Source: CAJXSD01 sp964633145 (GTDB taxonomy: Bacteria; Pseudomonadota; Alphaproteobacteria; Rhodobacterales; Rhodobacteraceae). Taken from it: a stretch of DNA of 5,794 nucleotides. The stretch covers positions 1 through 5,794 of the forward strand of contig CAZWFE010000077.1 of assembly GCA_964633145.1 (NCBI GenBank), read 5' to 3'. This document shows positions 1 through 5,729 of the stretch, piece by piece (the stretch's first letter is position 1; each line of letters opens with the position of its first letter). The translations under genes were made by a program, and so were the position numbers. The notes beneath the pieces are model-generated. The model did no database searches and had not been told where the DNA came from. It was given only the letters and a program-made list of their open reading frames with translations.

Positions 1-248
1 AGATCGACACCATCGGTTCGATCGTCACCTGCGTCCGCCAAGGTCTGGGCATATCGGTTGTTCCCCATGTGGCCCTACAGGAACCCGAAGATATAAATAT
101 CGCCCGCCTTCCTTTTGGAAGCCCACAGGTAATTCGCCAGATTGGCATCGTAGAAAGAACCGCTTCACCACGCAAAGAAATCATCGCGCGCCTACACGCC
201 GTTCTATCAGAACTCTGCGGTGATTACGGTGTAGATCGCCACGCATAA
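1..248 (+). CDS. LysR-family transcriptional regulator, C-terminal fragment (5' end outside window)
   Basis: The frame beginning at base 3 is open for 81 codons and ends at TAA 246-248. Near its start it reads IGSIVTCVRQGLGISVVPHV. The 'V..GLGI..VP' pattern is the hallmark of the LysR effector-binding domain, where a helix N-terminus and loop line the ligand pocket. The rest (INIARLPFG, then IGIVERTASPRKEI, then a closing helix RLHAVLSELC) matches the usual final strands and helix of such proteins. The N-terminal winged helix-turn-helix lies outside the window, so neither DNA target nor effector can be judged. The gene converges on the transporter operon. LysR proteins usually regulate a divergent neighbour, so its target is more likely to the left, outside this window. 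Family assignment is fairly safe; the subfamily is unknown. Confidence 0.8.
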   Translation, partial: IDTIGSIVTCVRQGLGISVVPHVALQEPEDINIARLPFGSPQVIRQIGIVERTASPRKEIIARLHAVLSELCGDYGVDRHA

Positions 249-529
249 ACCTGACCTAAGATCCACCAGATAAGTTGACGGCGCACGGTTGATGCTGCCA
301 TACCTTAAACCCCAGTAACAATATGGCTTGGGTGATTGCGAGCAGCGCGGCGCGCACTCAATCAACTCCGGCCAACCCGGTCTGGTTCATAGGATCTCAA
401 CCGCGCATCCAACCTGCATCGAACTTGCGACAAAATAGAAGCAACGATGGGGTTGCCAACCAAGTATACATTCAACCAGACTAGACCAGCGGGTGATCTC
501 GGCTCGTCTAGCTTCTCGGGACGTCGCCG
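249..529. other. convergent intergenic region without a convincing gene
   Basis: This 281-base gap lies between the stop of the LysR-type gene and the stop of the permease gene, which face each other. I see no tRNA, no repeat array and no clear rho-independent terminator with a T-tract in either direction. A 53-codon frame opens at ATG 323 and closes at TAG 482-484. It has no Shine-Dalgarno sequence and its translation resembles nothing I recognise. The only structure worth noting is the imperfect inverted repeat at 481-511, listed separately. Confidence 0.6.
481..511 (-). terminator. imperfect hairpin after the permease gene, possible weak terminator
   Basis: CTAGAC (481-486) and GTCTAG (506-511) are exact inverted repeats. 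After one mismatched position, AGC (488-490) pairs with GCT (502-504), giving a stem of 6+3 pairs around an 11-base loop. It begins 18 bases past the permease stop at 530. No run of U follows in either transcript direction, so it is not a canonical intrinsic terminator. It could be a 3'-end processing stop, or chance. Confidence 0.2.
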
Positions 530-2440
530 CTATTCCAGCGCTGCCTTCATAAAGACTGGGCCATTAGCCCAACTGCCATTCGTGCGCGCAAATGTGGCCA
601 CCGCTATGACGGTAAACCAGCCCACTCCAAGGCCGATCAGCCAGGCCTGGGACCCGGACGGCGCAATCACGGCGATGAGACCAGCCAGACCGATAAACAG
701 CCGCATCGGCATCGCCAGCGGACGCATGCACCAGCCGCCGAAGGCAATGGCCCAAAGGCTGGTTGAGACAAGCAGCCCAAATGCGCTGAGTGCGATGGTG
801 CCTAGGCTGCCTTCACCCAGAATGCCCATATCAAAGACGAAACCGAAAGGGATAAAAAAGGCGACAAGGCTCAAGCCAAAGGCCGAGACACTGGTCCGTA
901 CCACCGAGGCTTCGCCAACCGCCGCCGCCGCAAAGGACGCCAGCGCCACAGGCGGTGTCACCATCGACAAGACGCAATAATAGAAAATGAAGAAATGCGC
1001 CGCCAGAGGTGGGATCCCAAGGTCCTGGATCGGCGGCACAAAAAGCACGGCACCGATAATGTAGGCGGCGACGGTAGGCAGCCCCATACCCATGATAATG
1101 CAGCCTAACATTGCCAATGTTAGGGAGGCGTAGATCGATCCTTGGGAAAGGCTCAGGAGTGAACCGGCGAACTTCAGTGCAAGGTTTGACTGCACGGCCA
1201 CCGCGATCACAAGCCCAATGGCCGCAATCGGAACTGCCACCTCGGCAGCCTGGCGGGGCGCTTCGCGCAGGCCCGCAAGGACCTCCTCCCAGCCGATCCA
1301 AGTTGTCTTGCGAAAGAACGGCACGACAAAGCAGGAAGCTGAGGCCAGGACGGCAGAATAGGCGGCCGAGTAGCCCGAGATCAGAAGTACGATCAGGATC
1401 AATGGAGGCAGGATTAGGTGCAGCCTCGGAAGGATCGTGTCCGTTGCGGTGACTTCTTCCGTGGTCATTGCCCGAATGCCGTCGCGGCGGGCAGTCAAGT
1501 CAACGACCATCAGCAAAGCCAGATAAAAAGCAATGGCGGGTATCAGACCGGCAAGCGCAATATCGACGTATGGAACGTTGACGAGCTCAGCCATGACAAA
1601 GGCGGCCACACCCATGACAGGTGGCATAAGCTGACCGCCAGTCGATGCAATCGCCTCGATTCCAGCGGCACGATGCGCAGACATGCCCGTCCGTTTCATC
1701 AGGGGAATGGTAAAGACACCGGTCGAGACCACATTGGCGACAGCGCTGCCCGAGATTGAGCCCATCAACGAAGATCCAATTATCGCGGCCTTGGCGGTGC
1801 CCCCAGTCGCCCGCCCGGCAAGACGGATCGCCAGATCGATGAAAAGCTGCCCTCCGCCTACCGCGCCGTAGAAAGATCCGAAAAGGATGAAGTAGAAGAT
1901 AAAACTGGCAGAGGTCGAGGTTGTGACCCCCAAAACACCTGCGGTTGTCATCGTCGTGATCTCGGTCGCTGCTTCCACGTCGAAGCCACGGAACCGCAGC
2001 CAGCCGGGCAACACATCACCCAAGAAGGCATAGGCAATAAAGGCCAGCAGAACCCAGACAAGTATCCAGCCCACAGCCCTGCGCGACCCTTCAAGAAGCA
2101 GGAACACTAACAATGCGCCCACCGCGATATCAATCGCAAAGATCGGCGAGACATTTTCCATTCGGGTGGTCAGTCGCTCGAACTCGGTCAGGTAATATAC
2201 TGCGACCAGACACGTGGCCGCGACCAGAATTGCGTCGATGCCGCGGTTGACCCAAGATGGTAGCGAAGGGACACCCAGCGGTTTGACCAGGAAAAGAAGG
2301 ATCAGAGCTGCGCAGAGGTGAACAGGTCGTTCAAATAGTGGCTGCTGGGGTTCGAGGAGAATCCATACTTGGAAAAGAATGAACCCGATCCCAATCAGGA
2401 ATGTCGGGGACAGGGCTGCCTTGCGAATGCTATGTTTCAT
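530..2440 (-). CDS. TRAP transporter fused permease (TAXI type, DctQ-DctM fusion)
   Basis: This is the membrane component of a tripartite ATP-independent periplasmic (TRAP) transporter, with the small (DctQ-like) and large (DctM-like) subunits in one chain, as is usual for TAXI systems. It would import substrate delivered by the receptor encoded just upstream, using an ion gradient. From ATG 2440 the protein has 636 residues, most of them in hydrophobic segments. The first ~140 residues hold several helices and match the small-subunit-like part. The transport core follows, with two related motif sets. The first is GSISGSAVANVVSTG at ~227-241 and TGGQLMPPVMG at ~267-277. The second is GMGLPTVAAY followed by SMVTPPVALASF, in the second half. 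These Gly/Pro-rich reentrant-hairpin signatures are typical of the family. I chose ATG 2440 because GGA lies nine bases before it. An in-frame ATG at 2476 would add 12 residues (MYFGPHPAGNSD) but has no ribosome-binding site. The gap to the receptor stop is 75 bases. Family call is secure; substrate unknown. Confidence 0.93.
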   Translation of the reverse strand: MKHSIRKAALSPTFLIGIGFILFQVWILLEPQQPLFERPVHLCAALILLFLVKPLGVPSLPSWVNRGIDAILVAATCLVAVYYLTEFERLTTRMENVSPIFAIDIAVGALLVFLLLEGSRRAVGWILVWVLLAFIAYAFLGDVLPGWLRFRGFDVEAATEITTMTTAGVLGVTTSTSASFIFYFILFGSFYGAVGGGQLFIDLAIRLAGRATGGTAKAAIIGSSLMGSISGSAVANVVSTGVFTIPLMKRTGMSAHRAAGIEAIASTGGQLMPPVMGVAAFVMAELVNVPYVDIALAGLIPAIAFYLALLMVVDLTARRDGIRAMTTEEVTATDTILPRLHLILPPLILIVLLISGYSAAYSAVLASASCFVVPFFRKTTWIGWEEVLAGLREAPRQAAEVAVPIAAIGLVIAVAVQSNLALKFAGSLLSLSQGSIYASLTLAMLGCIIMGMGLPTVAAYIIGAVLFVPPIQDLGIPPLAAHFFIFYYCVLSMVTPPVALASFAAAAVGEASVVRTSVSAFGLSLVAFFIPFGFVFDMGILGEGSLGTIALSAFGLLVSTSLWAIAFGGWCMRPLAMPMRLFIGLAGLIAVIAPSGSQAWLIGLGVGWFTVIAVATFARTNGSWANGPVFMKAALE

Positions 2441-2515
2441 ATCGGAGTTTCCAGCCGGATGGGGACCAAAGTACATGTTGACGCCGGAGTGGACCCAGCG
2501 TCAACGGCAGATGAA

Positions 2516-3511
2516 CTACATCCAGCCTTTTTCTTTGTAGTAGCGGATCGCACCGGGATGCAGTTCGATCCCGATGTTCGCAGGCTTCCAGGCATTCTCG
2601 GGCTTGAAAAAGCTCCAGGCTGCATGCGCCTTACCCATGGCCTCGGCGTTTTCACAAAGCGTCTTTGTGATTTCATAGGCCACATCGTCATCAAGAGAGG
2701 CATTCGCGATCAGCACGGTGCCCAGGTTCGCGCCGGCATTGGCTTCGGTCTGGTCTTCGAACCAGGGGCCGTACTTGCCCGGTGCAAGACCGTTGGCAGC
2801 CAGCAAATCCATCGCATCCTGGGGAACGTCTAGATATACCATGTCAGCCGTCAGATTGACTTCCGTGATCGTAGGATGGTTCTTGATCATAGTGTCGACG
2901 TAGATGTCGGCATTCCCATTGCGGATCGAGTCTGCGATCTGGCCTTGGGCCACTTGGATCACATCACCACCGTCTGCCTTTACCTTGTCAAAGCTAGAGC
3001 CATAGGCCGCCAAGATCATCTGGGCCGCGGGAACGGCGCTTGATCCGGTCGGCTTGATCAGAAGCGTGAACGGCTTACCAGATTTGATAATTTCGGCCAG
3101 ATCTGTGGTACCCATAGCGTCGGTGAAATCCTTGCGGGCCATCGCGCCGACATAAACGCTGTTGAGACCACCAACGAGCGCCCGAATGTCAGGCGCTGAA
3201 GCCCCACCGTACGCCGAATGCCCTTCGCTGGCCCATTTGGCCGTCGCCACGTTTGAAAGCGCGATTTCGGCCTTGCCGCCCTGTACGACCATCGGGTTGG
3301 CGACACCGCCACCTCGGGCGATGATTTCAACTGAGTTTGCACCGAGCTTGGGCTCAATCATTTGCTCAAGGGTCGCGGCAAAGACATACCATGCGGTGCC
3401 TTCGCGCATCGCGCCGATACGGACGTCCTGAGCCACGATCGAGGTCGCAGTGGTAGCGGCCGTGACGGCTATGGCAATCGCTGTCAAGTGGTTGCGAAAT
3501 TTCGTTATCAT
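2516..3511 (-). CDS. TAXI-family TRAP transporter solute-binding protein (periplasmic)
   Basis: This is the extracytoplasmic receptor of the TRAP system, expected to capture the substrate in the periplasm and hand it to the fused permease encoded next. The 331-residue product starts with a classic signal peptide: positive residues (ITKFRNH), a hydrophobic Ala/Thr/Ile stretch and probable cleavage near residue 27 (SIVA before QDVRIG). The mature part follows the TAXI pattern. It opens with GAMREGTAWYVFAATLE, then GGGVANPMVVQGGKAEIAL (~67-85), where the receptor typically contacts its ligand. Next come VGGLNSVYVGAMARKD and PTGSSAVPAAQMILAAYG (~154-171). The C-terminus HPGAIRYYKEKGWM is the usual TAXI ending. 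GGGAGGAA precedes the ATG at proper spacing, so the start is clear. It is the second gene of the operon and has its own strong ribosome-binding site behind an intercistronic hairpin. Known TAXI ligands include glutamate and other carboxylates; the ligand here cannot be deduced. Confidence 0.93.
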   Translation of the reverse strand: MITKFRNHLTAIAIAVTAATTATSIVAQDVRIGAMREGTAWYVFAATLEQMIEPKLGANSVEIIARGGGVANPMVVQGGKAEIALSNVATAKWASEGHSAYGGASAPDIRALVGGLNSVYVGAMARKDFTDAMGTTDLAEIIKSGKPFTLLIKPTGSSAVPAAQMILAAYGSSFDKVKADGGDVIQVAQGQIADSIRNGNADIYVDTMIKNHPTITEVNLTADMVYLDVPQDAMDLLAANGLAPGKYGPWFEDQTEANAGANLGTVLIANASLDDDVAYEITKTLCENAEAMGKAHAAWSFFKPENAWKPANIGIELHPGAIRYYKEKGWM

Positions 3512-3537
3512 GGTGGTTCCTCCCTGTTATATTTTAA

Positions 3538-3558
3538 CCCCCGCCACTGGGGCGAGGG
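3538..3558 (-). promoter_or_regulatory. GC-rich intercistronic hairpin between enzyme and receptor genes
   Basis: In the leftward transcript, CCCTCGCC and GGCGGGGG form an eight-pair stem (one G-U wobble) closed by a five-base loop, CCAGT. It starts nine bases after the enzyme's stop codon and lies 26 bases before the receptor ATG, leaving the receptor's GGGAGG site free. The following bases are TTAAAATAT, not a U-run, so complete termination is unlikely. The wobble makes the structure better in this transcript than on the opposite strand. Comparable hairpins in other transporter operons protect the receptor mRNA or cause partial termination, which adjusts gene dosage. That role is inferred here. 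Confidence 0.55.
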
Positions 3559-3567
3559 CAATACCTA

Positions 3568-4512
3568 TTATTCCGCGGCCAGAAGGCCGGCATCGACGCG
3601 TCCGATACCCGCTGCATCGAAAGCAGCCTCGATTTCGCGCTCAGCAGCCTCACCGAGGTCCTTGAGCGGTTCGCGGATTGTAGCATGGTCGAGAACGCCT
3701 CGGTGACGCAGACCAATCTTAAGCGCGACGGTGCCCTCCATGTGCGAACCGCGATGATATACAGCGCGGGTGACAGGCAACAGTTTCTCGAAGATCTGGC
3801 GCGCCGTTGGATAGTCCTGAGCTTTGCCCGCGTGGATCAGATCGATCAGCAGTTCTGGTGCGACATTGCCATATCCGACAAGCAGACCGTCGACATCGAA
3901 CATTGTCGGCAGCAGCCATTCGTCATGGCATGACAGGATTTGTAGGTCCGGCTGTGATCTCCGTAGTTCGGGAATTTCGACATACCAACGCTTCATATTA
4001 CGCACACCGTTTTTCGTCGCAACGACACCTTCCTGGGCGGCGATTTCAAGCTGTGTCTCAAGGTCGTAGTTTGCTTTGGTGGCATCGGGGTATTGAAAAA
4101 GGATTTCTTGAAGGCCCGAGGCTTCCCAGATCGCCTTATAGCGATCTTGAGGGGCACCTTTCTGAAAGCCGAAGCGCAACCAGCCGTGGTTCGGGTAAAC
4201 AAGCGCCCCGGTCGCACCGGCATCTTTACATTTCCTGGCTTCCATAGCTGCGACCTTCGTTCCTTCGCCCGTAATACCTGCGATGATCGGGATATCGACA
4301 GCATCGGCGTAGGCACGGATCAGGTCAAGACGCTCATCTTCGGTCAGATAGGTGCCCTCGCCGGCATGGCCTAGGATGACCAACGATTTCACGTCATCAA
4401 AAGAAGCAAGCCATTTCGCGATACGGACGTTGGCGTCGAAGTCAACATCACCGTTGCGCTTGAAGGCGGTTACAGGCGCGGGGCTTAGGCCGCGAAGGTC
4501 CATTGGGGTCAT
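3568..4512 (-). CDS. dihydrodipicolinate synthase / N-acetylneuraminate lyase family protein (not true DapA)
   Basis: This is a class I (Schiff-base) TIM-barrel enzyme of the DHDPS/NAL family, acting in the cytosol on a 2-oxo acid by aldol cleavage, condensation or dehydration. From ATG 4512 it has 314 residues, close to the family norm of about 300. The start is set by AGGAG nine bases upstream; a TTG six codons earlier and an ATG three codons later fit that site worse. Visible landmarks are SPAPVTAF (10-17), GHAGEGTYLT at 48-57 (the family's 'GTTGE' carboxylate-binding loop), LVYPNHGW (104-111) and VVATKNG, with the probable Schiff-base Lys at 167. By eye, the two Thr of E. coli DapA's GTTGE loop are His49 and Ala50. 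The 'LYNVP' catalytic Tyr position reads LFQYP, so it is Phe139. These changes argue against lysine biosynthesis and suit a sugar-acid-type dehydratase or aldolase, though the substrate is not readable. It is the first gene of the operon, directly behind the regulated promoter, which suggests that it processes what the transporter imports. Confidence 0.9.
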   Translation of the reverse strand: MTPMDLRGLSPAPVTAFKRNGDVDFDANVRIAKWLASFDDVKSLVILGHAGEGTYLTEDERLDLIRAYADAVDIPIIAGITGEGTKVAAMEARKCKDAGATGALVYPNHGWLRFGFQKGAPQDRYKAIWEASGLQEILFQYPDATKANYDLETQLEIAAQEGVVATKNGVRNMKRWYVEIPELRRSQPDLQILSCHDEWLLPTMFDVDGLLVGYGNVAPELLIDLIHAGKAQDYPTARQIFEKLLPVTRAVYHRGSHMEGTVALKIGLRHRGVLDHATIREPLKDLGEAAEREIEAAFDAAGIGRVDAGLLAAE

Positions 4513-4521
4513 TTGTTGTCT

Positions 4522-4526
4522 CTCCT
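4522..4526 (-). promoter_or_regulatory. Shine-Dalgarno site that fixes the enzyme start
   Basis: On the minus strand this reads AGGAG, nine bases before ATG 4512. It overlaps the region just after the in-frame TTG at 4530 and is 18 bases from ATG 4503, so 4512 is the best-supported start. Confidence 0.7.
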
Positions 4527-4544
4527 GCAAATGGAATCGTTATT

Positions 4545-4552
4545 TGGGAACG
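4545..4552. promoter_or_regulatory. left operator half-site
   Basis: TGGGAACG repeats the left half of the perfect palindrome at 4557-4570 as a direct repeat, offset by 12 bases. The right arm that would complete it (ATTGTG) does not match, so it is a half-site only. It lies in the predicted 5' untranslated region of the leftward operon. Confidence 0.4.
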
Positions 4553-4556
4553 ATTG

Positions 4557-4570
4557 TGGGAACGTTCCCA
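4557..4570. promoter_or_regulatory. perfect 14-bp CG-centred palindrome, probable LacI-family operator
   Basis: TGGGAACGTTCCCA equals its own reverse complement. An even palindrome with a central CG is the classic LacI-family operator: each subunit's recognition helix reads one arm while paired hinge helices pry open the central CG step in the minor groove. It sits between the operon and the divergent LacI-family gene. It covers the region from the end of the proposed -10 box to about +6 of the leftward promoter, a position where bound repressor would block RNA polymerase. Binding by the neighbouring regulator is inferred, but the match of family, symmetry and place is strong. Confidence 0.8.
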
Positions 4571-4598
4571 AAAGACCATTGCGTTCCCCCTGTGTCAA
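4570..4598 (-). promoter_or_regulatory. leftward sigma-70-type promoter for the enzyme-transporter operon
   Basis: On the minus strand an exact TTGACA (-35) occupies 4598-4593. After a 17-base spacer, 4575-4570 reads TCTTTT, a weak -10 (three of six consensus bases). Initiation would fall near 4563, in the centre of the palindrome, leaving a ~50-base leader before ATG 4512. The -35 match and optimal spacing are good evidence; the poor -10 is tolerated in many alphaproteobacterial promoters, but the call remains a prediction. Confidence 0.55.
4582..4588. promoter_or_regulatory. right operator half-site
   Basis: CGTTCCC repeats the right half of the central palindrome, inverted relative to the half-site at 4545-4552. 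It lies within the spacer of the leftward promoter. Its CG is 31 bases from the CG of the left half-site, about three helical turns, so the two face the same side of the DNA. Confidence 0.35.
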
Positions 4599-4633
4599 GT
4601 GCTATTCGTTGAACGACGAGACGAGGGCCACCT

Positions 4634-5662
4634 ATGAACGACCAATCGAAAGACAAAACTAGCCGTGTGACGCTGCACGACGTTGCATCGGCAGCGGGCG
4701 TCTCAAAATCAACGGTTTCAAGGATGCTGGACGAACGCTTGCCGAGTTCGCAGAGCACTAGGGCAGTGCGAGTCCGGCAGATTGCCAATGACCTTGGATA
4801 TGTCCGCGACGTATCTGCAGCCAGTTTGCGCCGTGGCAAGACGGGCATGATTGGCGTGATTGTTCCACGTCTGACGGACACTGTAATGGCAATGCTCTAC
4901 GAATCACTAACCAGAGCCGCTGTGCGGGCCGGTCTGTTCACCATCGTGGCTGCGACCGAGGATGATCCCGACGCGGTGCGCCACTCGGCCGACATCCTCC
5001 TTAGGCGCGGCGCGGACGGTCTGATCCTTGCCACTGCACGCACGAACGATGTCGTGACCCGGGAACTGGCCGAAAAGGGTGTGCCTTACGTTCTCACGCT
5101 CCGGACAGACGAGCATAGCCCTGCATCAGTCGGTGACGACAAGTTGGGCGGTTATCTGGCGACCCGGTACCTTATCGATCTCGGTCACCGGCGGATCGGC
5201 CTGATTTCAGGGCCAGACTATGCCTCAAGCGCTATAGGGCGTCGGCAAGGATATCTTCAAGCCATGCAGGAAGCGGGCCTTGAGGTCGATGACAAATGGA
5301 TCGTGGGATCAAGCTTCAGCATTGACGCGGGGGTCGACGCGACGGACAAGCTTATGTCGCTGAACAACCGTCCAACCGCCATTTTTTCGGTGAACGACAA
5401 TACCGCGATTGGGGCCCTGTCCAAGCTGGCAGAGCTTGGGCTGCGGGTGCCCGATGATATCTCGCTCATCGGGTACAATGACGTGCCTGTGGTGTCGCAC
5501 CTGCCGGTCCCGCTCACCTCGGTTCGGGTTCCTTTCGATCAGATCGCCAGCGGTGCCCTTGAACTGCTCTCAATGAAGATGACAGATGTCGAAGTTCCGG
5601 TGCGGCTCGCAACGCCCACGCTTATCCCGCGGAGGTCTACAAAGCGTTGGTCACAAGATTAG
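4634..5662 (+). CDS. LacI-family transcriptional regulator (probable repressor of the adjacent operon)
   Basis: This is a cytoplasmic dimeric DNA-binding regulator with the standard length of 342 residues. Residues ~12-32 form the helix-turn-helix (VTLHDVASAAGVSKSTVSRM, the LacI signature). QIANDLGYVRD and ASLRRGKTGMIGVIVP (~63-78) supply the third helix, the minor-groove hinge helix with Leu65, and the entry to the sugar-binding-protein-like core. Core landmarks are VGDDKLGGYLATRYLIDLGH (~166-185), FSVNDNTAIGAL (~251-262), RVPDDISLIGYND (~271-283) and the C-terminal LTSVRVPFDQIASGALELL. GAGGG lies six bases before the ATG, fixing the start. The gene is divergent from the transporter operon and shares its control region, where a perfect LacI-type palindrome lies at the operon's predicted start site. 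The likely role is repression relieved by the imported substrate or a metabolite of it; autoregulation is possible. The effector cannot be read from the core domain. The gene appears intact, ending in RRSTKRWSQD just before what may be an insertion-sequence boundary. Confidence 0.94.
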   Translation: MNDQSKDKTSRVTLHDVASAAGVSKSTVSRMLDERLPSSQSTRAVRVRQIANDLGYVRDVSAASLRRGKTGMIGVIVPRLTDTVMAMLYESLTRAAVRAGLFTIVAATEDDPDAVRHSADILLRRGADGLILATARTNDVVTRELAEKGVPYVLTLRTDEHSPASVGDDKLGGYLATRYLIDLGHRRIGLISGPDYASSAIGRRQGYLQAMQEAGLEVDDKWIVGSSFSIDAGVDATDKLMSLNNRPTAIFSVNDNTAIGALSKLAELGLRVPDDISLIGYNDVPVVSHLPVPLTSVRVPFDQIASGALELLSMKMTDVEVPVRLATPTLIPRRSTKRWSQD

Positions 5663-5699
5663 TGTAGATATGTCGTTACTCGCGGGACATTTCCTTTTA

Positions 5700-5720
5700 C
5701 CTCCCCGATTAGGGAAGAGG
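5700..5720 (+). promoter_or_regulatory. hairpin covering the ribosome-binding site of the transposase-like frame
   Basis: CCTC (5700-5703) pairs with GAGG (5717-5720) and CCC (5704-5706) with GGG (5712-5714). This gives a seven-pair stem with an AA bulge and a GATTA loop. The GAGG arm is also the only Shine-Dalgarno candidate for ATG 5730. No T-tract follows, so termination of the regulator transcript here is less likely. Several insertion sequences hide the transposase start in such a hairpin when they are read through from outside. Confidence 0.35.
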
Positions 5721-5729
5721 CCGACATTC

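Noticed and set aside
323..484. 53-codon plus-strand frame in the convergent gap, starting ATG 323
   Set aside because: It has no Shine-Dalgarno sequence and no resemblance to a known family, and it ends inside the inverted repeat; the length is within chance for this base composition.
447..980. 177-codon plus-strand frame opposite the end of the permease gene
   Set aside because: It is fully antisense to conserved permease sequence over most of its length, has low-complexity Pro/Ala/Lys/Thr composition, no recognisable domain and no good ribosome-binding site.
831..1301. 156-codon minus-strand frame inside the permease gene
   Set aside because: It is an alternative frame of the permease coding sequence, rich in Gly, Arg and Cys, with no membrane or domain pattern of its own.
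2441..2476. 12-codon N-terminal extension of the permease from ATG 2476
   Set aside because: It has no ribosome-binding site upstream, and the added residues (MYFGPHPAGNSD) look unlike a natural start; ATG 2440 has a GGA at nine bases and begins a typical MKHSIRKAAL terminus.
3807..4247. 146-codon plus-strand frame opposite the DHDPS/NAL-family gene
   Set aside because: It lies antisense to conserved aldolase sequence including the Schiff-base Lys region, and its product shows no known motif.
4579..4608. Possible rightward promoter for the LacI-family gene (TTGCGT, 18 bases, TATTCG)
   Set aside because: Both hexamers match consensus poorly. The regulator must have a promoter in this region, but the sequence does not single one out.
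5586..5729. Upstream extension of the frame that contains ATG 5730, opening at ATG 5586
   Set aside because: Its first part is an out-of-frame shadow of the regulator's 3' end; only the portion from ATG 5730 has its own ribosome-binding site and a recognisable pattern.
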